From Ceratobasidium sp. AG-K (Eukaryota > Basidiomycota > Agaricomycetes > Cantharellales > Ceratobasidiaceae), in contig JAWNGF010000001.1 in the NCBI GenBank assembly GCA_037039685.1, forward strand, positions 2,108,001-2,172,000: a DNA stretch of 64,000 nt, given 5' to 3'. Of the stretch, positions 27,129-36,640 are shown in pieces. The translations under genes were made by a program, and so were the position numbers. The notes beneath the pieces were generated by a model. It ran no database searches. It saw only the letters and a list, made by a program, of their open reading frames with translations, and was not told the DNA's origin. Positions within the stretch are counted from its first letter, which is position 1. Each line of letters opens with the position of its first letter.

Positions 27129-28288
27129 TCAGCTCGAGTTGAGCCACACACCCCAAGTCATCTCCCTGTGTAAGATTACAGCCGATGTTAGGTCATATTG
27201 TAACCGCCTGGGGGTCCGTTGTCCCTGTTCATCATCTACAGTGGCAACTCAGTTAGCGACGCGTCCTTCGGTAATAGCACTGGAAAATCTCAGTCCAGAG
27301 ACCTGAGTCACCAGGGATTCCAACCTATTCATTTGCGCCTGTAGCCCAGTTCTCTCGCCTCGTTGTTGATTCACCCTTGTTTGGAGTTGGGTCTATTGGT
27401 CACGTAGGGTTGTGGCTTTCATGTTAGCATCAATGGCTTGGAAGGGCGCTTTGTTCTTCACCTGGAGTTCTTGTTGTAGTTGACGGATAGTATCCTGACA
27501 CCGGGAAAGCTCCTGCTCTTTGCGCAATAATTGTTCAGTTTTGGCGAGTAACTCGCGCTGGAGGCGCGCAGCCTCGGCTTGGTATGATTCTGGTAGCGCC
27601 TCGCCTGTGTCATCGCTAGGAAATTTGGGCACAAAGTTCCACCAACTTGATGCTAAGTCTTACCCTAAACGTTCAAATCTCCATGCCTTATTGCGATTAC
27701 CGTCCGGAGGCCAGATGTGAATCTATTCGAGATCTCAACATAAACCGCCACTCATGAGTTTCACTGGGACGCACTATATTTCCGTTTGCTGACGACCCGT
27801 AATGGAGGTCGCAGACTCGAATATTATCCCCACATTTGATCCTGCGAGTATGGTTATATGATATGACCCTTCTACGAGGCTTCGACGTATTCGAACGTAC
27901 ATGTAGCTGTCGTTCGACTTTGAAAGCACCCACGTAGTGGGTATCGCCCTGCGTACACCCGGGAGCAATTTTCCGTACTTGAGACGGTTAGATATGAACC
28001 GTGTCGACGGTTCTTGAATCTATACCCCTCTCCCGATTTCTGAAGAAACCACTAATCATTGTAGGTACCATCAATTGATGGGGTCGCGTCTATAAACTGG
28101 ATGATAGTACGCACTTGTTGGTTTTCTCCTCCATGATGTTCCCATGTCTCCACTTTAGCATGATCATTATCGGCGACCTGGATAGCTGTGCCTGCAAGTG
28201 CACTAACGATACGATAGGTACCCGGCTGTACTCCCCTATCGTTTTGCAAATCGCGTTGTACCTGTGGTATTGAAGCTGGCTGGCCCAT
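27129..28288 (-). pseudogene. Ricin-type lectin/coiled-coil family copy B, pseudogene
   Basis: Exon 1 starts MGQPASIPQ (myristoylation-type Gly2, Ser6) and contains VQPGTYRIVSALAGTAI. Exon 2 starts with the QxW junction NQQ/W FLQKSGEGYRFKN. Around 27940 the frame needed for the conserved YP-TTW segment is off by one base. Exon 4 gives HIWPPDGNRNKAWRFERL. The coil exon reads SDDTGEALPESYQAEAARL, QELSRCQDTIRQLQQEL and then LRDQ followed by an in-frame TAG (plus-strand 27393-27395), where intact copy F has a glutamine codon. Coil sequence continues beyond the stop (TQLQTRVNQQRGER, AQMNRLESLVTQ), showing recent loss. A further TGA may lie in the last part. Two independent lesions plus preserved splice sites make a young pseudogene the best reading; sequencing error cannot explain both lesions easily. 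Confidence 0.75.
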
Positions 28289-28949
28289 CGCCAATAGGAG
28301 TAGAACACAATGTCACACGGCAATATACTTATCAGTTTCGTCGCGGCCGCAGAGTAATATATCAAACAGTACTGGGTGGTTAAGTGGATAGCCACTGTGG
28401 CGGCAAGATTTTGCCACCAATGGCACATCATGTGATGTCGGAATTTGTGGCCACTGGAGGCCAACTCCTTTTCCGGCTGAATGCCCTAAGATGGTACTTT
28501 CGTACATACACGTGTGGTAATTAGGTTATTCGTAGCATCTAATATACACTTAATCGATTTAGATCATTGTATGCGCTCCGGTATGGGGCAATATGTAGGA
28601 AGTAACGGGTCTGGCTCTTACGTACAGTATGAGTGGCTTGGCTGAAACTCCTCGTGCTCGTCTATCCGTTGATGTAGTTGTTTGCGTTATTCCTATATTC
28701 ATCGAGCACGTGTGGAGTTACAGTTCTCAATGTATCTACCACCAGGTGCATTCGTATAATGGTTTTCACGCAACGAATATCCGCTCAGCTCGAGTCGGGC
28801 TCTCCAAATACATCACTCGGTCGAGGGTCAACTATCAAGTCATGCTGTTGTCACATCAGGGGGTTTCGTCTATATGCGTCGTCTATAGTGACGGTTCGGT
28901 CAGCTCCATGCTCAAGCAGCGCAGTACTCGTCGGTTTCAGTGCACTCAC
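28289..28949. other. Spacer inside lectin array
   Basis: Upstream flank of copy B and downstream flank of relic C. Contains CACGTG at about 28706. No coding exon supported. Confidence 0.4.
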
Positions 28950-29210
28950 CTGTTGATATAATTTTCAAACCTTTCCATTTTTGCCCAAAGTTCGGCTGTC
29001 TTGCTTTTCTACTGGGGTGGATCAATCCGGAGCTGGGTCTGTTGATCACGTAGGTAAACGGATCCCATGTTAGTGCCATGTACATCGGAGGGCGTTTTGG
29101 TCTTCGTTCGAAGTTCCTGTTGCCATTAGCAGATAATATCTTGACATCGAGACAGCTCTTGGATTTCACCAATAAGTCTTCTTTGACCCTGACATACTCT
29201 CCAGTCCCGG
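28950..29210 (-). pseudogene. Lectin-family copy C: coiled-coil exon relic without lectin domain
   Basis: On the minus strand the frame reads RRLIGEIQELSRCQDII, stop, WQQELRTKTKTPSD, MGSVYLRDQQTQLRIDPPQ, stop, and KTAELWAKMERFENYI before a GTGAG donor. This aligns collinearly with the coil exon of copy B (QELSRCQD, QQEL, LRDQ, QTQL, MNRLE) and copy F. Two in-frame stops (plus-strand TTA 29125-29127, CTA 29009-29011) disable it. No beta-trefoil exon precedes it; only about 130 bases separate it from the 3' end of copy D, so its 5' part is missing. It is a dead fragment from an earlier duplication or unequal exchange. Confidence 0.7.
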
Positions 29211-29336
29211 CACTTATAGACCAGGAAGGGGCACAGTAAAAATCCTCCATCATACATGCACGCCACCTGTGACGTGACGTTGTGCTGACTAGTCAGGTGA
29301 ATGCCTCATACACAAGTCTCAATGTATTATTCAATA

Positions 29337-30325
29337 TTAGTTGTTGAGTTCCTCAGTACCCATGCCTGCTATCTGTCGCTGCTGGTTCAGCAAAGGCTTG
29401 AGTCTGAGGGGGCGTTTTATTGGCTTTACTTACCTGAGATACCAGGTATTCAAGCCTATCAACCTTTGCCTGGAGGACGGCCATGTTCTTCTTCATCAGT
29501 TCCATTTCCCTTTCTCTCACAGGCTTGTCGAGCTGCTCCTCGGCAGATTGCATTTTCTGTTCGGGGCGTTCGTGACCTCCGCGTGATGACCGTGCCGTCC
29601 GGGCATCCAGGCCCCTTCGCAAACGGGTATTTTCCTCTTGAAGCGCTTCGCTGTCGCTTCCCCTGTCTCGTTACTACAGTGTTGTTTCAATAACTTGTCT
29701 ACATGTAATTGCTTGCACACCTCAGATGTTCAAGTGTCCAAGTCTGGCAACGTTCACTGTTCATGTCTAGAATATGCATCTGTATTATACACGATGTAAG
29801 TGCACCGTCTTACTTTAGACGTGAGTTATCGTACTTTATTACCATTGTCTGCCAGGCCACAATGAAGATCCACTACCCGCTTACTGCCAGGAAACTGAAT
29901 GCTACACATTCCATGTCAATATACGTCAGCCAGTTCTTGTGCGTTTGTATTGTGTATACCTACTGGTAGTAGTTATTAGTCGGAAGCAGCGCCCAGGTCG
30001 TCGGATATGCTGTTGCACGAAGTATAATATCCGGATCGGGACCAGCGGTACCATTTACGGCGATATATGAGTTATATCGACAATTTTTAAATCTGTAACC
30101 ATTTCCAGACCGCTGCAAGAACCACTAGTAGTTTGTTACTGCTTTCAATTATAAGATATTGAATTGGCATAAAACTCATACACGTTGATTATCCCCTCCG
30201 TGGAGTTCCCAGGTCACCACTCTGGTTTGGTCGGAGTCTAAGATTTGGATCGCCGTGCCAGAAGCCTCATTAAGAATACGATACGTACCGGGGCATGGCC
30301 CGCTCTCGGTTTGGGTAGTAGGCAT
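29337..30325 (-). CDS. Ricin-type beta-trefoil lectin with coiled coil (family copy D)
   Basis: Start MPTTQTESGPCPGTYRILNE, without the MGQ myristoylation context. The trefoil shows ASGTAIQILDSDQTRVVTWE, the QxW junction NQR/WFLQRSGNGYRFKNC, AYPTTWALLPTNNYY, then HIQFPGSKRVVDLHCG and QTWTLEHL. The coil exon, entered at the CAG acceptor of CGAGACAG, gives GSDSEALQEENTRLRRGLDA and ELMKKNMAVLQAKVDRLEYL, and a final exon adds RQIAGMGTEELNN. If the TAG acceptor nine bases upstream were used instead, the exon would be out of frame. The frame is open through six or seven exons, so the copy is probably functional. No signal peptide. The coil is of the short LQEEN-RLR type shared with copy E, unlike copies B, C and F. 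Confidence 0.72.
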
Positions 30326-30709
30326 TGGCCGATTACTTTCAGGAAAAGCGTGAAATAGCCCGCCTAGGATGAGTGGGGTAGGATATTTGTTTCCCAGTGA
30401 TGTGAGGGTCAAGGTGACGAGGAAAGGGTTCCTATCACATAGCCACAGGACCCAACGGAACAGCGTGCTATAAGGTTTGAATCTGTGGTGCTTGAGCTGA
30501 ATGTCGCAATGTCACTCTCTCACGCTGCGCATCCCACCCCTGACATGAGATCATCCCACGCGCATACATGCGGTGCCGTGAAATTCCCCTTCAAGGCTGC
30601 TCGCGTCATATGGTGATGTTTGCAAAAGAACATCATTTCCTGCTTGATTGAGAACTTGCGGCGCGTGCATTGGATAAGTCACCTCCGTACATCTCGGATG
30701 CGAAAGTAA
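30326..30709. other. Spacer between lectin copies D and E
   Basis: Promoter of D and 3' flank of E. No ORF with recognisable features. Confidence 0.4.
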
Positions 30710-31671
30710 CTAGGGTGCCTCGGACTGATTATTCGGCCTTGGTACATCTATGTTTGCTATCTTCCAGAACTGGCTCAGCAATGCTTATGCAAATGATCGC
30801 ATTTTAGCAGTTCTTCGTACCTGTGATGCGAGAGATACCAAGGTATCTATTTTAGCGTGGAGCACAGAAATTTCATTTCTCATCCGTGCCATTTCGGTCA
30901 GTTCATCGGTTTGACGTACGAGGCGCTCCGCTTGAGCGTTCATTTCCTGTCGCAAGCGGTTGTTCTCCTCTTGGAGCTCTGCTGTTCTTTCTCCCGTAGC
31001 ATCACTATACGAAATTCATGTAACTGCTTATGTACGTATCGACTTGCCTACCTCAGACGTTCAAGCCTCCAAGTCTTAAAGCGAGGTTCGTAAGCATCCC
31101 GGTTATGGACATGGATCTGGAAATCTACGCTTGACCGCAGTATCTTGTGTCAGACGTGGATTACAACTTACTATATTTCCATTCGTCGAATGACCGCAGT
31201 GGAGATCAAATCCTCGATTATTCGCTGGATACTGAATACTGTATGTTCAGTTCGTGAATATCTTAGCTCTCTCTCTCCAGGTAGTTAACTACATAGGGTT
31301 ATAGTGGGTCCACTTACTGATAATAATCATTCGTCCTCTGCAGGTCCCAAGTTATTGGATACGCGCTCGCACGCAGTAATATATCCGAGTCGGTACTATT
31401 GACTGTGAGATATAATTTGTATCGGCAGTTCTGGAACCGGTAGCCGTGCCCAACTTGTTGCATATACCACTGATGGTTTCGGTCGTGGTCAGCCATAAGA
31501 TGGCAACATAAGGTAAATACCTACATGCTGATTGTCCCCCTGGTGGATTTCCCATGTCACTACCTTCGTCGGGTCAGAGTCCAGGACTTGAATTGCCGTG
31601 CCGGCAATCACGCTAACAATACGATATGTGCCGGGCTGCAGTCGATGACTATTACTCTGTGCAGACTCCAT
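30710..31671 (-). CDS. Ricin-type beta-trefoil lectin with coiled coil (family copy E)
   Basis: Start MESAQSNSHRLQPGTYRIV. Trefoil repeats read VIAGTAIQVLDSDPTKVVTW, the QxW junction NQH/WYMQQVGHGYRFQNC, AYPITWDLQRTNDYY, then HIQYPANNRGFDLHCG and HVHNRDAYEPRFKTWRLERL. The third QxW has Lys in place of Gln. The coil exon DATGERTAELQEENNRLRQE, ..ISVLHAKIDTLVSLASQ is intact, and the last exon ends in NNQSEAP. Exon 3 frame is restored only with the ACAG acceptor before TATTCAG, matching the junctions in copies A and D. No premature stop. TATATATA lies close upstream of the start and a CACGTG box 105 bases upstream. Predicted cytosolic sugar-binding coiled-coil protein, about 260 residues; ligand unknown. 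Confidence 0.75.
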
Positions 31672-32073
31672 CGAATCGACTTATGTATATATAATTCGGG
31701 GATATAATGATTAATCGCCTGCTGATTTAGATGGGAGATTAGTGTGAAGAATAAGAAAGGTTGCCGCCGCATAGCCACGTGCACCTGCTGTTCCAAGGAT
31801 ACCTGCCAGCATGTGACCCGAGGTAAAAACCTACCTGCAGTGTATGAGCCTCCACCCAGGCCCTAGGATGTATGTTGTAATGAATATCTTTAGGCCTGTA
31901 TGAATCAATGTCTCATATAGGGACACGCAACTGACGTCCAATTGCCTTCACGGGCGTAACTGGATCAACAATACGGGCGGTTAAAAATGCATCTAGATTT
32001 ATATCTGAAATTGGGAGCTCTCGACTTTGAATAACTCATTTATTAACTCGAAATACTGGCATGATCGACCGTG
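31672..32073. other. Spacer between lectin copies E and F
   Basis: Promoter of E and 3' flank of F; apart from the CACGTG box nothing is supported. Confidence 0.4.
31776..31781. promoter_or_regulatory. CACGTG box upstream of lectin copy E
   Basis: CCACGTGC context, 105 bases before the start codon of copy E. Candidate bHLH site. Confidence 0.25.
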
Positions 32074-33242
32074 TCACGGACAACTATTTGATAGGTCTAA
32101 GCCATGTTTTGGGGGCCCGTCCCCTCTCTGCGCATCATCTATAGCAGCAATCGAGTCAGCTAACATGCTCGTAGACTTCGATTGACACACCTGTGACATA
32201 AGATACTCAAACCGATCCATTTGTGCCCGGAGGTTAGCTGTTTCGCCTCGTTGTTGCGTTAGCTCGCCCTGTAGTTGTGTCTGCTGGCCGCGCAGATGGG
32301 CAGTCTCCTCGCTTGTCCTGTAAGCACGGGCCAGCGCGTCGTCCTTGGACTGTATGTCTTGTTGCAGTTGACGGATGGTATCTTCGTGTTGCGAGAGGAG
32401 GATTTGTTGTTCTGACAATTTGCACTCTTTGTCGACAAGCTCATTCACCACCCGTGCCATTTCCTTCTCCCTAACTGCTAGCTCCACATCCTTGTGTGCC
32501 AGTTGGTTTGATTTGTCCTCTAGGTCACGCTGTAGTCGAGCCCCTTCCTCCCGAAACTTTTCCGGCAGCTCTTCGTCCGTGTCATCACTGTACAGAATCG
32601 TAAAACATTTTAATAATAGCACCGGAGTGCTCATACCTCACGTGTTCAAGTCTCCAGGTTTGTTTGCCGTTTCCGTCAGCAGGCCATAAGTGCATCTACG
32701 AGTGTGGCAAGTTAAATCCCTGTGTAGAGTCCCGACGCAGCAACAATGTACCTCGTTACCATTATTTCCCCAACCAAAGTGAAGGTCCAAAACCCGGTTA
32801 TTATCAGGGAACTTGATACTGTAAAAGCTACAGTAGGCGTTTCATCGGTTACTCCATATATCACACTTACAGATAGCAGTCTCCGGTCTTTAGTAATACC
32901 CAGGTAGTGGGGTATTTCGATGCATACACTAGGGTATGGATGTCGGTACTGGCGACAGTCAGATACGAACCATGTTGCCGATTTTTGAACACATAGCCAT
33001 TTCCCGACCGTTGGAGAAACCACTTGTGATTGGCGGAGCGCCAGCGTTAGTGGTTTAGAGTTAACAGTAGTACTCGTGCTCCCCACCATTTGATGTTCTC
33101 CTTCATGGCGTTCCCATGCGACTATTTTCGCATGATCCTGGTCGGAAACCTGTATGGCTGTTCCCGTCAGGCCACTAACAATACGATATGTACCGGGTCG
33201 CAATCCGGTGTCAGTTTGAAGATGGGAAGGGCCCTGTCCCAT
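32074..33242 (-). CDS. Ricin-type beta-trefoil lectin with long coiled coil (family copy F, best preserved)
   Basis: Start MGQGPSHLQTDTGLRPGTYR with a myristoylation-type Gly2/Ser6. Trefoil: GLTGTAIQVSDQDHAKIVAW, QxW junction HQM/WFLQRSGNGYVFKN, KYPTTWVLLKTGDC, IKFPDNNRVLDLHFG, MHLWPADGNGKQTWRLEHV. One large exon then encodes an acidic segment SDDTDEELPEKFREEGARLQ and roughly 150 residues of near-continuous heptads (LSEQQILLSQHEDTIRQLQQ, LRGQQTQLQGELTQQRGE, LRAQMDRFEYLMSQ). The last part ends SNSCP; it is the same frame whether or not the optional final intron is removed. No lesion seen. About 340 residues. It is the reference for judging pseudogenes B, C and G. Expected to oligomerise via the coil and, if acylated, to sit on membranes; both are inference. 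Confidence 0.8.
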
Positions 33243-34229
33243 GGTTTTTCGTGTTAATATCTACTATGATAAGAATAGAGGCGTGCTGTTTGGGTGAATA
33301 TGGGCTGAGGGTGCTCTCTGACTCGGAGATCGTAAGTGTGGTAGCCACAAGTTTGCCACTGACGCCGATCCCATGTTATATTCAAATTGTAGCCGACCAG
33401 CGCTTACTAGACCCGGGTTCCGAACGACTGACACCCAACAGTCTAAGATGCCATAATGGATATAAAAATTCGGTATACCCGCGAGCTTGTAGGTGAACAA
33501 CGATTGAAGAACCGGACCTGCTCAGCAATACCCTCATTTTCACTTGGTCCACTACACTCACCATTGCCCACACTCCGGACCCGACACCGAGACATTTAAG
33601 TTTACTTCAAAACCGGTTAATTACCTGTGGAAACCGAACGCTCGGAACGCTTGGAGCTCTCAGGAGGTAGCCATAGTAACTTGTGACTTGTCATGCACCA
33701 GGCACATGGTCTTTCAGGTTACATATTATATCGTTGACATGTATCATTTCGGCCAATGCGCTTGCATACTAGATTTTTGAAGCCAATCTAATAACAGTAC
33801 AATGCTATAAGGTAAGGATGGACGCTCATGGACTTTGCTGGCGTCACAGATCGTAATGCTTCTCTTGTGTTTCGTAGTCATCTTCATCTTCATCACTATC
33901 GTGCTCACCAGCTATGGGGCTCGGTGGATTAATACCAATACAATAAACAGACAAGCCTATGACCTACCAGATTGCCGCTTGATACTTTTATATTTAAATT
34001 TAGTTGCCTTCAAGTTCAGGTGGGCCATTTTATGTGCAACCCAATCGCATTCCTACGCATTTATCGACAGCGAGAAGCAGTCGGATGGAGTAGCCAGCGG
34101 AAGAATATCCTGCTCAACTCCGTGCGTTTATTGCCCTTTGTGTTACACTCGTCTCTTAGTTTCTTGGTAGTCTTCGCATACTTGGATCCTCTGTTCAGAC
34201 AGTGCAGATCTCTTAGCGATACAACCTGC
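33243..34229. other. Spacer between lectin copies F and G
   Basis: Nearly 1 kb without recognisable coding sequence; ORFs on both strands have no motif. May contain the decayed 3' end of copy G. Confidence 0.4.
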
Positions 34230-34994
34230 TCTCACCTGTGCCAAAACTTCGTCCCTTGCGTCAATCGTTGTTTGAGTCTTATTTCTTTTTCACACTCTTC
34301 TGATGTCTTGTTATACGTGGATCCCGCGTTCCTACAGATCCTGAGTAGTGCTTTGAAGGCAATAAAAATGACACTTACTTCAATCGCACAAGCTTCGACG
34401 TTCTGCACATTAGTTCGTCACCTGGCTGCAGGGTGACCTGAGCGAAACCTCAAAGGTCAGAGAACTGACACGAAGCACTGTTGCGTGTTTATGCGCCTTA
34501 TTGCCATTGTTTTCATTCCCGGCGTGCAGGTCAAGTACGCGATTGGCATCAGGGTACTGAATTCTGCGGGTATCGGTCGGAGTGGGCGTAAGCTTAGCAT
34601 TTTGAAACAACCGCCCACACGCACAGATAATGATATCCTCGCTCCCGCAAAGCTCAAGTAGTTGGATAATTACTCACGTATACCCGTTCATGCATATTTG
34701 TGCTAGCGACAGACAGAAAAGAGCCGTGCTGTAGGTTTTGGAATTTATACCCATCGCCAGACTGTTGAAGGAGCCACTGGTGGTTTGTGATCAAACCTAT
34801 ATCAGACGTAGAACCGATGATTAAAGTATTTCACGAACCTTTTGTTGTTCGCCCTCACGGATCCCTTATGCTTCTACTTTATTATGGCCAAAGGTGGAAA
34901 CCTCGAGCGCGGTGTGTGCAGCTCCGCTGATTACTCGATACGTACCCAGCGGTAGGCTTCTGTCTTCAGGGTAGTGGGATTGCGCATGTCTCAT
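34230..34994 (-). pseudogene. Ricin-type lectin family copy G, pseudogene
   Basis: Exon 1 reads MRHAQSHYPEDRSLPLGTYR, then VISGAAHTALEVS and an in-frame TAA (plus-strand 34866-34868) just before GIREGEQQK. Exon 2 gives WLLQQSGDGYKFQNLQHGSF and SNYPTT followed by TGA, where intact copies have Trp. Exon 3 is preserved as IQYPDANRVLDLHAGNENNG but its donor is GC (GCGCAT) instead of GT. The following exon and coil are barely recognisable (SEECEKEIRLKQRLTQ). Two nonsense changes, a weak donor and loss of the coil mark it as a pseudogene older than copy B. It is the 5'-most member of the minus-strand array. Confidence 0.7.
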
Positions 34995-35432
34995 TAGAGC
35001 TAACCGGTGGTGAAAACCTTACTCTGCTGGAAAAAGTCGGCCGTGGAGGTGCATCGGTTTGCGGAGGTAAGGGTAGCCACTTTCGCCACCGGCTCTTCCC
35101 GATGGTCACATGATTCGTTGACACGCGACCGGCGCTTATACTGAACCACGTCGAGCTCAGCTCTGTGTCGTATCATTCGTCTCTCGTTGCTCGCAAATTC
35201 TGCGACCGATTTGGGCGTAAGTAAATTTCCGCAGACTTAACCTATTACCGGCTTATCGTCCCATCATATCATACCCGCGCGCCCCGCGACAGCTTACCAC
35301 GCATTCTCGGGCTCGGACATTATCACGCCTGTTTGCACGGCCTTGCTGCGGATTGAATTCAACTCCCACCCACAAATTCGGGCCCTAGAGTGTCTCTAAA
35401 CCACCCAACGTCCTCGAAAACGCATCAAGAAG
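34995..35432. other. Divergent intergenic region before ORMDL gene
   Basis: Short promoter region of the ORMDL gene and upstream flank of pseudogene G. The last 120 bases are C-rich as in a leader. Nothing else supported. Confidence 0.45.
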
Positions 35433-36330
35433 ATGTCTTCTCCCACCCGAGCCTCGGCTCCACCTCCCATCTCCCTCTCCCCTAAATCGAGTAGTGCGAA
35501 AGGTAGAGCGCGTTCGTCAAGTATTGTCGCAGTGCAAGAGGTTGGTGGCGATGGAGCAGAGGAAATTTTGGACCAGAGCGTGTACATAAATCGTAATTCG
35601 GAGTGGGTAAATGGAAAAGGTACGCTCCAGCACCTTGTTCAAGTTTGGGTTAGCTCACCCTATTCTAGGCGCATGGATGATACATCCCGCTCTAACTTTG
35701 GTCGCCAAAGTATTCATCGATGTACTTCCAGGTGTGTCGCAGGAGGCGAGCTGGACGATCGTGAATTTGGGATACCTTTTGGTAGGTGCTTCCGTTCGGT
35801 CTTTGTTTCTTCGTTTAGCTAACGCCTCACGAAGATTTCCTACATAATGTTTCACGGGATTACTGGTATCCCATTCGATCCCGACTTGCACGGTGGCGCG
35901 TATGATGATCTGACAATGTGGGAACAAATTGACCAAGGCGCTCAGTATACACCTGCAAAGAAATGGCTTTTTACAATGCCTATTGCGCTGTAAGTACGTT
36001 GTGTATTTTTTTCATGCGGCCCTCTGACACTGGATTTAGATTCTTGCTTTCAACGCATTTTACTCACTATAACCCGTGGGTATTCGCGATCAATTTTACC
36101 GCCTTGCTCTTGGTCTTGATCCCCAAGCTTCCCCAGGTCTGTCGCTCACCCTTTGTTACTACTATTAGCTTCTAATCACAAATAAATAGCTTCATCGCCA
36201 ACGAGTCAGGTTTTTAGTTGACGACCCAACCCCATCGGGAGCCGCCACACCAATGACGCCAATGACTCCGACTGCATCTGGAACAAACACCCCCGTTAAT
36301 CGTCGCTCTTGGGCGGGGCCATCCAACTAA
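35433..36330 (+). CDS. ORMDL family ER membrane protein, regulator of serine palmitoyltransferase
   Basis: Four-helix ER protein that restrains serine palmitoyltransferase and so sphingolipid synthesis; in yeast it is controlled by phosphorylation of its N-terminus. The Ser/Pro-rich N-terminus (MSSPTRASAPPPISLSPKSS) offers such sites. The family signature INRNSEWVNGKGAWMIHPAL spans the first intron. It is followed by VAKVFIDVLPGVSQEASWTI, ISYIMFHGITGIPFD, GGAYDDLTMWEQIDQGAQYT and THFTHYNPWVFAINF. The C-terminus is longer than in yeast, with TP-rich repeats (TPMTPMTPTASGT) ending RSWAGPSN. Four introns. Frame intact and motif order complete. Confidence 0.95.
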
Positions 36331-36640
36331 TCATCACTTCAAATCATTCACTTGTGTACCTGAGATATAGCTTCGACTTGCACATACACACATATTTGGA
36401 CTTTCTCTCGGGTGGTGAACGGTCGTACTGAGTAGATAATTCAATACATTGCATCGTATATACTAGACTAGCATAATCTATACTATCTTCTCCTGCGCCC
36501 GTCTTTATATGATGTGCGTAGGGTGAGTTATGAGGTTGCCCCGCTGGATGGTGAAGCGCCTTCAAGTAATTCTCGGTAGTGGCAGAGCCGAAGCCTGGTT
36601 TACCGTCACAAGTTGTCTCAAGGCGCAGTTCAGGGCTCAC

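Noticed and set aside
29640..29700. Frameshift in lectin copy D
   Set aside because: Using the CAG acceptor in CGAGACAG instead of the upstream TAG gives an open frame with LQEENTRLR, so copy D is kept as intact.
21406..34994. Lectin cluster as ricin-like toxin genes
   Set aside because: Only the B-chain-type trefoil is present; no A-chain (N-glycosidase) domain and no signal peptide was seen.
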